64,000 nucleotides of DNA, from positions 2,466,841 to 2,530,840 of the forward strand of contig JAJEKV010000048.1 in the NCBI GenBank assembly GCA_021234155.1. Reading direction: 5' to 3'. Every line of letters starts with the position of its first letter. Within the stretch, counting starts at the first letter, position 1. The DNA is from Isoetes taiwanensis. Its lineage: Eukaryota > Streptophyta > Lycopodiopsida > Isoetales > Isoetaceae. The notes beneath the pieces are model-generated. The model was not told where the DNA came from, made no database searches, and was given only the letters and a program-made list of their open reading frames with translations. Shown one piece after another: positions 20,654 to 33,760 of the stretch. A program made the translations under genes and the position numbers.

Positions 20654-22557
20654 ATGGCCGGCCGCGGATCGAAGCTAGATTTTATTGACATTCATGAACT
20701 TTTCTGGTAAAGGATTACGCCTACTTTGAAAGTGAAATGGTTAAAAGAAAATTTTAACAGATGCACAATGGTCCCGGTTTGGCAAGAAGGCCGAAAAGAA
20801 CAAGATCAAAGTTTCATGGTGCAGCCTCAATACCAAGAAAAACCGGATGTGTTGTTGAAAAAACTATACCAAACAGAAACTATGGTAAACAATGAAGTGA
20901 GAAAGCAGGTAGCTTATGCTTTTGCATGGGAAAATTGTGATTCTACCACTTCAAACCCTGCAAAGCACAAGATCATTTGGGAATCTTTTGGAACACAAGT
21001 AATGAAGTACAAAAATTGCAGGCCAAAGGGGAAGAAAATCCAGGTTGCACAATCAAGTAGAGATATATTTAGAGAGAGTTGTAAGTTGGAGTAGTCTTCT
21101 TTAAAAGATAACATGGAGTTGATCAAGAAAGCTATAAGTGAGCTTGACAATGAGAAGGCAACCATGGCAGCAGAGCTGCATGCAATTGAGGTTAGCTTAG
21201 CTGTAGAGGCTAAGTCAAATGAGAAATTTAGTCTCGAACTTGAAGAGAGCAAGAAGAAAGTTGAAGGTTTGAAGACCTCAATACTTGAATTGCAGGTAGA
21301 AGGTGGAGAAGGTGAATTGTTGAAATAGTTGGAGCATACACTGACAATGGAGACATGCTACTTAAACAGGCTCGAGAAGCTTTTCAAGTCTCCAACTGCA
21401 GAAGCAAGTACCATGAGGAAGAGTACCTTAGAAGTTGAGATCAAGGATAAGGATGGTAAAATATCAGGCCTGAGAGATAATCTTAGTCATCTCGCAGAAT
21501 TGAAGAATGTGATCAGCAATCCATTTTGCATCAACACTATCAAGAGAAGATTACCAGGAATATGCAACTTTGGTGCTTGCTATGCTTGTGGCCTAATTTT
21601 CCATAATAGGTACAAGTTATCTTTGGTGCTAAGTTGTGATCATGAGTACCATCTGGCTTGTGCAGCCTTGTTGAATGAAGGTAAATGCAAGATATGTGAT
21701 TCCACTATTCATCCAGATTTATTTCATGAACTTGGCATGAATGTGACAACAGAGACAAAGTTGAAAGATGTGCCTGCACAGGCAAAGGATTTTTTTGTCA
21801 ACAATATTAGATCAGGTTTTGAGTCACCTATGAACCTGCAAGCTTCACCTATAAGGTCTACTTCACCTATCAAGTCTACTTCTGAAGATTATGAGCCATC
21901 TGCAAAAGTGCTGAAGGATGCAATGTTGAGTCCTAAAAGACTGGCAAAGAACAGCTACTAATAAAAAAACAGCTGCTGAGGAAAAGGATTTAGCAGGTGA
22001 TAATAACTCAGATGCAGAAAAGGATGAGGGTTCATGCTCTAAAGAAGTTGTTGACAAGGATGAGCTTGTGGAGAGTACACCAGTGGCAAAGAAGAAAGCA
22101 GTTATAAAAAGGAAAAGAAAAGATGTTGAAATTGCAAAAACTAAAAGCAAAACTAATAAGAAGCAAAAGAAGCTACTCAAGTAAAGAAGTATAATTTCAG
22201 GAGAAAGGCATTGGCTGAAGAAATGGAAAGTGCAGGAATTGATCAGGAAGAAGTGGCACAGGTGGATGAAGAAAATACAATTGAAAAAGGGGAGCAGGTC
22301 GAACCTGAGAAGGAAGAGGCCTTTGTTAATGCCCAAAAAGACATGCCACAGAATAAAACTGACAATGACACTACACGTACCAAAATAAATGCAATTATGG
22401 AGGTCTTAAGAGGCAATTCAACTGTGTTTTTAAGAAGTTTAATTAACTAATAATGTTTGAATGTTCAGGTACAGTTGTATTGGAAGATCAAAATGTTAAA
22501 CAAATGGTTCAGAATTTGAATATTGTACAAGAGAGGTTAATATCATCTATTGTTTAA
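20654..22557 (+). pseudogene. Coiled-coil / RING-H2 protein gene, first (noisier) copy
   Basis: Same gene as 45515-47419. ATG at 20654; the N-terminal part is frameshifted relative to the second copy (changes at 20660-20850, mostly CTG/CAG sites). From 20880 the two agree closely. Same two in-frame TAG codons (21092-21094 and 21326-21328). The RING-H2 motif is at 21578-21697. In this copy the run of T at 21790 has seven T, so the frame continues through FVNNIRSGFESP to a TAA at 21959-21961; the second copy has eight T and is shifted. After that the lysine-rich tail continues in another frame and ends at TAA 22555-22557. It overlaps no other gene. See the second copy for the domain description. 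Confidence 0.6.
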
Positions 22558-22892
22558 ATTTGGTTTTTCCGGTAAGTGAGAAACTTTTTTATTTTTTCCC
22601 TTATGTTAATTGTCTAAGGTTTTAGGGTTTTCCGAGAACAGAAAAATTTGCCGATTTCTAAAAATCGCAAAAGTTTTTTTCTATGGTTTTGAATGGGGAC
22701 GTGTCCCGCATGCTTTTCTCTGTATTTCCACATCTATCTGATAATCTGAGATGGAGGCTTAAAATCTCCCAGAAGACGCATAGGAACCCGGCATGCATGC
22801 CACGATTCTTGAATTGTTTCCATGGAGTTTTTTCGACCCCGGTAGCGAATACATCTGCCCTATCTCTTCTTTTTTCTTCGTATCTTCTTCCT

Positions 22893-22955
22893 TTATCAAT
22901 TCCGGCCATTTCTCAGGATTCTTTTATCAATTCCGGCCATTTCTCACAGGATTCT
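22893..22955. repeat. 31-bp tandem repeat in the leader of the next gene, first copy
   Basis: tttatcaattccggccattt followed by ctcaggattct occurs twice in a row, the second time with an extra ca. The same pair is at 47766-47827. Confidence 0.85.
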
Positions 22956-23373
22956 AGAAGCTGAGGCAGACATGGTGGATTTGGAGCATGATTCTGGAAA
23001 GGATGGGCGGAAACAGCAACAAATTATTCATCAAAAGTCTCATTCATGTTATTTGATGGAGAAGGATTCATCGTTCACAGTATGTTTGGTTTTTATCATG
23101 ATTTCTAAATTCTATGTGCTTGGTTCTTCTTGGGAAGTAGGTGACAACTAGATATAAATGCTTAAGAGGTTCTAAAATGAAGTTATGGCGCGGCCGCTTC
23201 CTTCTTGGCTTGAACCAAAGAAGGAGGGCTTCTATGATTGCTTTTGCATCAAAACAGAGCAAGCACAATAAGGTATAGGTATTTCCTCATGTATATAGTA
23301 GTTGAGCACGTTCCATGTGGTGGTGCCGGGTACCGGTATTTATTCCCCTTTAAGGTCGGAAAGCACTATAGGG

Positions 23374-23620
23374 TTTGGCAAATAAGAAGTGTCGTGGACA
23401 AGTGTTGGGACATCTTTTATGGACGCTGTTATTGCATATCCCGCTATGATGAATCCCTTTACTCCCAAAGACAATTTACCACATGAAAAGTCAGGTTTTG
23501 GCAATAAGAAGTGTCGTGGACAAGTGTTGGAACATTTATTATGGACGAAAGTTACTATATGTCCTGTTGGGCTTATGAATTCCTTACTCTTAGCACAATT
23601 TACTACATGAAAAGCTGCAG
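23374..23620. repeat. Approximately 122-126-bp tandem duplication, first copy
   Basis: ggcaaataagaagtgtcgtg and its following 100 bp are repeated from about 23496, as in the second copy at 48243-48494. Confidence 0.85.
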
Positions 23621-26600
23621 ATGACAAAACATGATGTGCGTTTCTATGAGATATTCTAGAAAGATCGAAGGAATAGTTCGTGTGCCCAGCCTTTCATTGC
23701 CTCAGGTACATCTTGCAATTATCTTTTATTCAAAATGTGACTGGGTGCTTCCTTAACGATGGTTCATAGTGAGGATATTGGATATAGATAAGTTTTTTTT
23801 TTGTCATGGCTTTTGAAAAAGCAAGTTATCCTCTTTTAGGTTCTAGCTCTTGAGAACTTACTCATTTTAGCTTCAAAAATTGCACATTTACCCTCATGAC
23901 ACTGGATATCATTTATGGAATCTATAGCAAGTGTCAAAGTCATGTATCCCACAATTGAAAAAGTAAGAGTTGGCAAGAGATTTGTGGTATGAACGCCTTA
24001 GATGCGCAGGTAGATATGTCAAATGCTTAGGCCAAGAGTGGGGTGCAATATGTATCTACTTTAACTGATGAAAGTTGTATGAACATTAGTTTACTAGGTA
24101 CATTGTTGCACGTAATCATCCCTCCGTGTTTAATGACCGGACTATTATGTCGCATTCCGTGAGCCGCCTCATCCGGCCGCACTCTAGAGCCTTTCTTCCG
24201 TTGTGAACTAGGTAAGGTTCAAATTTTTTGATTTCTTTTTTGGGATATTGTTTCTCCGATAGACCAACATTTGTTGAGCCTTAGGCATCTAGGTTCTTGC
24301 ATAGTATTTGTTCAATAGTAGGGTCCTCACGCTCGATGCATGCAACCATATACCGATTCATGGCGTGATCTCTCCAAATTTTGTCTTCTCCCATTCCATA
24401 AACTATTAGCGAGAAGGTATCTCACCTATTAATCTTCATGTTTATGACATCTTTGAGTGAGCTTGGTTGGTCAAGGCGGGCATTATTTATTCTTTTGCCA
24501 AACACAATCTCTAAGCTGCATAGTCATTTAACCAAAGTGTTTGCCTTTCTACATGAAAGTGCCAAGTGATAACTCGAAATTTATACTTACTCGAAAGTTC
24601 CAAAATCCAAGTCCTCGTAGTTTTGCCATTGCGCTTAGCTTTTCCCCCGCAACTTCGACTTGATAGTCGATCATTCATGTCATGGATCCCCCAAAGTTCA
24701 TTTGCTTTTGGTGTTCCTCTCAGAATTCTATAAGATTTTAAATTCCTTTGTATTGAGTATCCAAGCTTCAACCTTGCCAAATCCCTATTGCGGGGATCTC
24801 AGAACACTAAATTTCAGCGACTTTTAGACTTATGTGTATTCTTTTTCAGCATTGTATTATGCCTTTATGATGATAACTACCTTCTTCGTGTCTTTTTTCG
24901 CTCATTTTGCAAGGGAAATCAGTCTTCTTTCTTTTTTCTATTTAGGGTTTTTTATTGTTTGATGAGAAAATGCTTGATAGAGGACTGGGCTCTAAAGTGT
25001 GGTCTCTCCTAGTCTCGACCGTGATGGAGTTTGAGGTAGGTTCTTCTTGTGTCTGGATGTTGATATTATGTGGCATGCAAGAATCGCTATGATATGTGTA
25101 TTGACTCACTTTACTTCGTTATATTTTGATCTCTCAAGTATAACATCTTCACGCCCATGTTCAACAAAAATTGAAGGTGCTATTTGATCTAGATTATGGA
25201 GACCTGCATATATCGATTAGCATGGTCAGATCATAGGTTTGAGTTGATGTTGGAAACAAAGTTTATGCAAATAATCTTATGGGTTTGAGTTGACATTGAA
25301 CGGTTTATGCAAATAATCTCGTAACGGTCACCCTATTCACATCTTTTATAAGGCTAATTCATGAGGGCATTCATGTCTACTCCAACATTTGTAAACACAT
25401 CACGCTTTGTAGATGATGCTCAACCAATAACAACAGTATACCAAATATTTTGCTACTCCCAACACTCCTCGCTATTATCGCTTGCTTCCCGGAATACAAA
25501 ACCTGCCATGCTTTGTGGGTAGGATTCAAAGGACATTCATGTCTACTCCAAAATTTTGTTGCGCCGGCTTGCATTATAAAATGTTGATTCATAGCATGCA
25601 AGTTACCCTTCTAGCGCATTAATTGTCCAACTCTTTAAAACACAGGAAGCTTGCATTATAGCTCAATCATGATGCAACTCGATGAGCAAATACATGCCAC
25701 CATCAGAGTGCAAGAATAAAATGTTTCTCTAGAGTTACTATTGCTTCTAGCGACGGGGGTTGTCCCCGCTTTAAAAACACAAGGTACCTGATATCGACGC
25801 TATTGGTAATGTCTATAGATACTACTGAAAATATCTCACGCTTAATTTCCTTAGCTTCAATCATGTTCTTTTTTGTTGAAAGGTCTTTTTGAAATTTGTA
25901 TTCGATTTCAAATTAGTATTTTTACAACAGTTTAATCGGGATCGAGTTTTTCACATGATGCTCAAGTACGCATAATGTGTATATACCAAATATTTTGCTA
26001 CTCATAGTTTGCACACAATGCTCGGGTGTAGACAACAGATATACCAAATATTTTGCTATTCTCATCAGAAGCTCCTGCCATTACTATGAGTGCTGCTAAT
26101 CAAAAACTAATTTCTCACGTTGTTGCAGTGCAATTCCTCGTGTTTATGCAACACTTATGAATTCAAAGAGAGAGACCGAAAGTTAGGTTATCGAGTATTA
26201 CCATGAAACCCAGGGTATTTACTCAAGCTTTATTGCCTGGGCTTTGATGACACAGACATCAAACATGTATAGAACTTTGATTTTGCAATAACTAGAGAAA
26301 CTAAATGAAAAATTCCTCTACTCATAATGCTGGGTTGATTCGTCCTCAGACTCATACTACTAGGCTCATTTGTCAAGATGAAGCCTTGCAGAGGTAGTTA
26401 ACCCAAGTCTACTAGACGTAAAATGAAAAGTTCATTATTTTGTAATTAGAGTTGCAAACATTATAATTAGGTTGCAATATGTACAATAAATTCTCGATGG
26501 TTTGGCCACTTTGTTGGATATGAGCTTACAATGAATTTTGTGCATGTTTGCAACGTAGAGAAACAATCAATTAGTCTCCACATGACCATAGTCATAAATT

Positions 26601-27227
26601 GTTTTACATTGTGCTTGGGTTTCTCGAGCTATCTTTGGGTTATCCGGGGCAATGCACTCAAGAGTGGATTGAGTGAGAATTTGTAGTTTAAGAAACGGAA
26701 ATGTTCTATTGTAAACCAAGAACATCTTTTAGGAGCATAGCACCATACTTTATCATCCTTCTTTTCATCAAATATTGTTTTCATATTTGTGGATAATGTA
26801 TGCCTAATAGGCAACAATGGAAAAATAAACAAGTAGTAACTGCTTGAAAAGTTGATAATTGGGTGAGAGACAATCCAAGCTTTGTGAAATGGAAGCAATG
26901 TATTTGAGGAGTTGTGCATTGTTGAGATAGATGAACTATAACAAGTTACTATTGATGTTGTAAATAATAACCACATTCTTTAGTGCTCCTAATCAACGCC
27001 GCCTTTACATAGTTTAGAATCTCTAAGCTTATGCTTCCTCAAAGTGTGTGTATTTTATTCATTTGCAAACAAATGATTCAACATTATTATAGAACTCTCT
27101 AAAATATGTTCTCCTTTGCGAATATTATTTCACATAAAGACCGGTTAGTAAAACCATACATTATTAATTCTAATAATAATAGCAAGAAGAATTCTAAGAA
27201 TGAACCACATCTCTTATAAAGACAAAT

Positions 27228-27411
27228 GATTTACAAACAACTTGCATTATATATTGAGCAACCCACAAACAAACTTAATGTTAGCTATATAAACCATCAA
27301 CAAAACCAACTAGATCAATGATTTACAAAAAACTTGACAATATAATGAATACCCACAACAAACTTATTATTAGCTATATAAACCATCAACAAAACCAACT
27401 AGACCATGAAG
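27228..27411. repeat. 92-bp tandem duplication, first copy
   Basis: gatttacaaacaacttgcat at 27228 and gatttacaaaaaacttgaca at 27320 start units that share ttagctatataaaccatcaa and caaaaccaactaga. AT-rich, non-coding. Confidence 0.85.
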
Positions 27412-29165
27412 GCACAAACCAAACATATCTAAGTAATCACAACATAAAAAGCCCACTCAATGCTAAAACATCACCGATGCTTAACAATAAGTTTGAGTAT
27501 CTAATCAATCTTGCAACCTTGCTAACTCATTCTACATTGACCCTAGAAAAATCCATCAATGAGCTTATTTTACAATTTCAACGTAAAATGGAATGTAAGA
27601 AATTGAAATATATGCATATAATGCCAATTTTTTTAATATCCACTCCTAAATATCTCTTTGAAGGGCACATGGGCAAAATCCATTACTCTTATGCAAAAAA
27701 TGTATTCTCATGATGGAAATTGGTCAGTGACTACATTCTCAAGATGAACCTTCATTGCACAAATTCAAAGTTGCAATCATTCGATTCATGCTCTCATGAA
27801 CATTTGTCAAGCATAGAGTACACTATCTTTAAACGATACAGCTAAAATCATCTCCCTTCTCTCATTTCTATTCTTTCAAATTTTAACAAGGTGTTTTAAG
27901 ATATGTACAACTTCATGGCTACAATATAATCATATTTATAGAACGCAACGCTACACGCTACTAGTCTTAGTTGTTTCTCGAATTCTTTTGTATTTGTGTT
28001 TGTGTTTACTTTATGCTTGTTGAATGATAGATATACAACACAGCCCTTTGAAAAAGGAAACTTTGTTTTTAGATGAGAATGATGTTCTAGGGAGGACATA
28101 CAAAGAGGAACAATCCTCGATATGTGGACAATAGATTGTGGATTACAAAGACAAGCAAGAAATTGGTTGTGTCAAGGGCCTAAATGTAGAGAATTTTTAA
28201 GGCAAATATATGATAGATTTTGATATATCAATTTGGTCTTCTATGAACTATGTTAATGTCAATGTGTTGATGGAATAGCACCAGATATGAAAGGTGACTT
28301 TGTGTTTTATGTGGGACCAGTCTCATTGCCTTGAGATGCCTTTCAAGTGGCTAATTAGATCCGACAAACTATTGTACGTGAAACCATTGTTTAAGATTTT
28401 TCGAATATCCACAATATGAGGGGAATTGCATATTGTTGGATGACAAGATTCACAAAACATTTGCTTCTCCACCTTTCACATCTCCCTCGTTGATACCCGA
28501 AGTTCAATTTGGATGCAGATGATTCTCAGATGGAACAACTCCTCGCCAGTTGATTAAGGATGTAGCACGGTTGATGACTTCTCATTCTTAAGGCATATTG
28601 TTAGACCAGAGCAAAGACGCAGAGGGAGGCACTCAAGATTTTGAAAACTATGGAAGATTTTGCATTAGAGAGGAGTTGGTGAAGACCTATTGCAATGGTC
28701 ACCGGCAGTGGTTAAGAGAAACCTTTCAAAGTTCGTAACACAGTGGATAGATTTCGTAAATCGATGAAGAATTCACATGTTAACTACATGTTTTCAAACT
28801 TCAGATACAAAGTTTACATGTATTCAAGTCTACTTACATGTTTGCAAAGGATATTTACAAAGTTGTATATGTTGGTATAGTGATATAGAGTTTACAGAGG
28901 CGTATATGCCACAATTTTGTACAATATGCTACATTGATACTTTGATATGTAATTCGTGCAAGCTTAAATGCCACAATTTTATAAATTTCATTCTCAATGC
29001 CAAATCAGGTTATAAGTGCCTTGCATTACTTTCCATTGATTTCATTGTTTCTATTTTATATAGTCAAACTATGAACAAGATTTGAGTCAATACCAAATGA
29101 ACAAGATTTTACCCAATATCATATGAATAGTGAATTTAGGCTAAGGTTGGGAGGCCATATATAAT

Positions 29166-32100
29166 CTATTGGCATGTACTTCAGCCATAGTATACAAAAA
29201 GCTAGAATCCTCTTCATCTACAAATATGTCAAAGTTAGCTAATCTCACAACGTGGTCAGTACACACTAGCTATAGGTCGGTCATCCAATAATACAAATTT
29301 GAGTCCACCTACCGCTTACTATAATGTCTTGAGATAATAACATATTGAACTCCAAATACATTTCCCCATCCATCCACATAATCTTCAAGCAAAGTGTTCT
29401 TTGCTTCGCGGCACTTCAATACATAAAAATCTACCCTCTTCTCATCACCTTCTTTCTCGCATTGACAAAGAAAGTTATCTCCCACCTCTACCATAGAACT
29501 AGCTATGTCATAGTCTTCCTCATCATCCTCTTCTTCATGGTCATTTTCACCAAGAAGTCCCTCATTAGTAGCATCAATTGTTGCTTTAGGCTCCTTCAGC
29601 CTTTAGTTCAAGATTCTCCCAACCACCAATACGAGACTTGATATTGCATGAGTTGCATTTAAATTGAACACAATTTTCACGTAAGTATGAGAGCGGCCTA
29701 TAGGCTACCTTAAAAGTGTTGCCCTTATCACATGGTCTTATGCAATGGAGTCAGATAGTTCCTTTCAAAGTATGATAGTCAAATCTCTCGATCTGCCTAT
29801 TTTTGAGGAATAAATTTTCTAGGTATGTGCACAAGTGCCATGTGTCAAAGTGAGGACAATGAAGATGAAGCAATTCATGATGATAATTATAAACAAATAG
29901 AAACGTAAGGAAACAAATAAATAAGAAGTACCATGTGCCACATCATGGACTACAAAAAGAACAAATCCACACCTACCAACAATTTTAGTTTCATGCCTTT
30001 AATTGTCGACACAATATTTACATAGGTGCTTTATGACCAAGTGCGGGCAAACAGCACAACAATGTATTTCAAATAACAAAAATTGACCATTTAAGCGCAT
30101 CTTTATAATGTCATCATCGGGCTTGAAATGTTGTCAAGTGCCAACTAAGAAATGCAACCACCTCCTTTTGAATTTTCCACGGAAGCCGGCTCTATCTTTC
30201 CATTAAATTTCATCCTGCCCTTTGTTAGAATCCTTTTGATGATTCCACTTGAGCTAGCAAAAAGTTCCGCATAATGTCCTTTTCGAGACGCTTGTGAAAC
30301 CCGGCCTAGGAAGTGAAATGGTTTTGAGGACTTAAACTGTGAGGAATAGCCTTTACCTAAAAACATGTTTGTTATAGCTAATTCCCCATGACAAGAGCCA
30401 ATCTACATGATTTTGAGACAATGATGGACACTCAAGATCATGAGTTTTATCATCACTTATATAAAAATGAGTCTCTTTCACAATTCCTCCCAATGAGTCT
30501 TTTCTTCTCTTTTGCAACATTTTTTTTATGTCTCTTTTTTTTTCTTCTTCATTCTTTTGTCTTTCTCTCACATCAAGCTTTCTCATTTTCCCTCGTAAGT
30601 GATGTGCACAAGAATGGAGACCCGCGCAGGATTAAGCTTCCCCGCTGAATTTTGAATCCATAGTTTTCATGCAAATCTATCACGTAGGACAATAGTATCA
30701 TCTTGAAGTGTTGTCAAACATTGTCGAATTGTTTGGCTTGCCAATGAGCTTTGTAATTATGTGGAACAAAGTTCTTCAAAGTTTTAGTTGCATGTCGATG
30801 GAATTCAAAAGGAGAACCCGCTTTGTATGCCAATCTTGTAAACTTTGCGTGTTTCTTGCCAAATTCTACTTTTCTTGTTCTAGACTTTGTCGAAAAAAAT
30901 GAAGTAAGCTTTAATTTACCCCTCTCCATTCACAAACTTATACAAAGAAAAATCTAAAATAGATCTACCTTTTCAAACACTTCCCAAATAACCTCTTGCT
31001 TATTAATCTTTATCTTCTCTCTCGTGCATGTGGACAACCTACATTAAAATCAATCAAGTGCGTGAAATTCAAGGGAAACGAAACTCGGAATTACAAGGGA
31101 CCCACACTAACCTCTTCAAGGCACATTTATTACACGCCCGCATTAGGCATGCATGCTTGTGCCATTCATCATTCTCATCCTTTTCACACACAATTTATCT
31201 CCAATAATCACTAGTTGATTTGATAGTGTGTTTTTAGCTTCACATGTTGGACCTCGAACCATACATTCTCGCACTTACACTTGCATTCTTTGTGTACACC
31301 ATTAGGGTCAGTCCTCATGTTATTTATGGCTTGCATGGCAAATTCAAGATGCAGATGATTTTGGCAGCAATATGTTTCTCTTCCTTGAAGCTTCCTAATA
31401 TAGCTTGGTTCCAATCATTCAAACGTCTGGCGTGAAACCTTCATCTCGTGATGTTCCTTCAAAAAGCAAGGTATAGTTGCAACCTAACATAAAGAATTGA
31501 GATTTAGATTTCATAACCGCGGTAAGAGAAACTAAATATCCAAATTAATAACAAGTAGATGATTCAAAGATTACCCGTCATTCCCAAAGAAATGTATTGA
31601 TGATCAATTTTCTTTATCACTTTCTCAATTTCTAACATATTTTTATAAGGTGAAACTCGGGTATTTTCATCCCAATATCTCAACAGAGAAAGCAAATCAA
31701 ATCGCTTTTTCTTGCATGCATTGACCATGCCAAAGATCAAACTCGCACATATTCGCTTCTAAATGGTCAAGGCTACAATTTATTTGGGAATTGAAAGAAG
31801 CCTTGAAAAATGCTATCCCGATTAATCCCTTTAACCATAGAAGCCGCCATTTGAGCGTGGTCTCTTTTGCTTGTAGTATATCAGTATTTCTTTGAAATTT
31901 TTGTGCTCGCATGGTTGCTCTCGATTGAAAATCATGTCTTTCATCACATGAAATTCTTTTGGATCCGCTATAGTAAAATGTGGTAAATGCTTGATCCTCT
32001 TTATAAAACTGCGGTGCAACTCTTCCTTTTGATTCATCATCAACACAATTCTTTTACAATGTGAAAGAAAGAATCCTCTAACTCTTTTGAAAGTTTCGTT

Positions 32101-32263
32101 GTCCCCTTTGACTCAAGGAACGTTTTTTCTCTTCTCAGATCAGCAGTGCAATGTTCTCCTTTTCCATTCTCTAATCCTCTTCGATTTTCATTTTTTCTTG
32201 GCTTCTAGCTCCAAGTAAATTTCATGCTTAGCGTAATCAATGCTTTCGTGAGAACCTCGCCAT
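29166..32263 (-). pseudogene. Large transposase-like gene, first copy
   Basis: Copy of 54034-57118 and convergent with the FCP1-like gene. The ATG-equivalent is at 32263-32261 and the stop is at 29168-29166. The same ordered segments can be followed (N-terminal basic region, YCCQNHLHLEF, QFKSSKPFHF, the Cys cluster) with extra frame breaks. For example, the C-terminal frame that is open for 198 codons in the second copy is split here near 29450, where gcattgacagcaaag has become gcattgacaaagaaag. Most of the added breaks are at CAG/CTG sites. Not separately functional as written. Confidence 0.55.
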
Positions 32264-32559
32264 CAAATTGATATGAACAAGGAATTGCAATTGAAACGGA
32301 AACCATAAACTAATTCATTCCTCAAATTGAAAAATGATAGCAAGAACCTAAACCAAATTCTCGCCATTCAAGAAATTTCGCCATCCGGTAGAATCATCTT
32401 AAAATTCTCTCACTCAAGGGATCAATCCATGTCATCGATCCCTTCCTCCTGAGGAGGATTACTATTTCTCGAATAACTACCTCAAAATTTGTTACACCAA
32501 ATGTGATCAAGGATAAGCACTCACAACACTTCAAGCACATGTCCGTATTATGCTTTGGG

Positions 32560-33250
32560 GTATCACTATCAAATTTACACCCTCCAAGATCTTGATGCAT
32601 GCTTCCTCACAAGCTTTGGGGTGTTGGGGATTTAGAATAGGTAGAAACCGTGATATTACAAAAGCCATAGATCAATCCCACACTTGAGCAAGGTCCACTT
32701 ATAGGTATCCGCGAGTACATTTACCTCTAAAAGAAGCTAAGACTCATTGTGTCCATTCGCTTTCGTCAGCTTCAAATTGAGATTTATAGATGGATCCCGA
32801 AGCACGACAGATATGCTATGTCGGTTGCCACCGGAAGGATGAGTGCCACTTAGGATCTTCTATTTGTATTTATACGCACCTTTGTGTTTTGCATATTCTA
32901 TGGGGACAAACCACCGAGCTTGTTTTTTCTTCCAAAGAAGTTTTGAGGTGTAGTTGACTTATTATCACGCGGAGATAAATAAGGTTGGCAAGATGGGCAT
33001 TGCCCATGCTTGTATCTTCCTCAAAGTAGATGATGTGACGATCGAGAGCAAACCTCCTCAAGAGGTAAAACACATGTCTTCTCAGAGGAGAACTGGATAT
33101 GGAACTATGGATTTTACCTGCGCCCAAGCTAGGAAGACTTTCTCAGACGTACTTCATGTCATTCCAAGGTGGTAAGGATACCACTGGGTCCAAGACTTTG
33201 ACTCAGATAGAAGAATGGGCTTCACCAAGACCCCAATAAGTGCTCTCCGA
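32560..33250 (-). pseudogene. LINE C-terminal fragment, minus strand, first copy
   Basis: Counterpart of 57386-58100. The minus strand gives LRRFALDRHIIYFEEDTSMGNAHL-like sequence (33077-32950), as in the second copy, and further broken frames below it. Relic of a non-LTR retroelement. Confidence 0.5.
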
Positions 33251-33254
33251 TGGG

Positions 33255-33760
33255 CCTAGTCATATATCTCGACTTTTGTGACTATTGTTCTTGATTGCAT
33301 ATAATGCCTTGCATCCATTGTTACTCAGAATCGGATAGAAGTGTCTCAAGATAGAAGGAAAATCCACCCTCAAATACTTATAGATAGACGCCACCGTGAT
33401 TTTGTCCCCGATAAGTGATAATGATCGATTGTTTGCCAACAAGGCCATTGAGGATGAATTCCATGCCTTTCAGGACTTGTCCAACATTCTCTTATATCCG
33501 GGCACGCATAATACGCTCAGCTTAGTCCCCCAACCACCCACTACATGTGTGCTATTAGACACACCTTCGATGTATTTATTGAATCATATCTTCAAGAGGC
33601 CGCATACCCAAGACTGTGATATGCCTTTTGGGCTAGATTGAATTGTACCCTAAGTTTTTATTGTACAATTTGTCAAAGATACTTATTACTTCCAAGATTT
33701 TTCTTTGAAAACCCTCAAAGGGACAATAAAAATACATTCTATTCTATTCTATGAGGACCA
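33255..33760 (+). pseudogene. LINE 3' end with tail, plus strand, first copy
   Basis: Counterpart of 58130-58615. The plus-strand frame has AIEDEFHAF (about 33444-33470) but the CQCC motif is damaged here. It ends in aataaaaatac and attctattctattctat, a short-repeat LINE tail. Confidence 0.55.

Larger units (their letters stand above)
22972..28800 (+). pseudogene. FCP1/NIF-phosphatase-like gene, first copy, multi-exon
   Basis: Copy of 47846-53705. Proposed exon 1 is 22972-23079 (ATG to a GTATGT donor). The FCP1-like block is at about 28020-28800. Here it carries more frameshifts than the second copy: for example, the segment after the DDS motif reads gacaagattcac where the second copy has gacagtattcac. 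Between exon 1 and the FCP1 block lie 4.9 kb of AT-rich intron-like DNA with possible small exons. Joining exon 1 to the FCP1 block as one gene is inference. Confidence 0.42.

Noticed and set aside
20914-21252. 112-codon minus-strand frame (also 45775-46113)
   Set aside because: Antisense of the coiled-coil part of the same gene.
21863-22336. 157-codon hydrophobic minus-strand frame (also 46725-47198)
   Set aside because: Antisense of the Lys/Glu-rich tail of the RING-H2 gene; AAG/GAA codons read backward as Phe/Leu/Ser.
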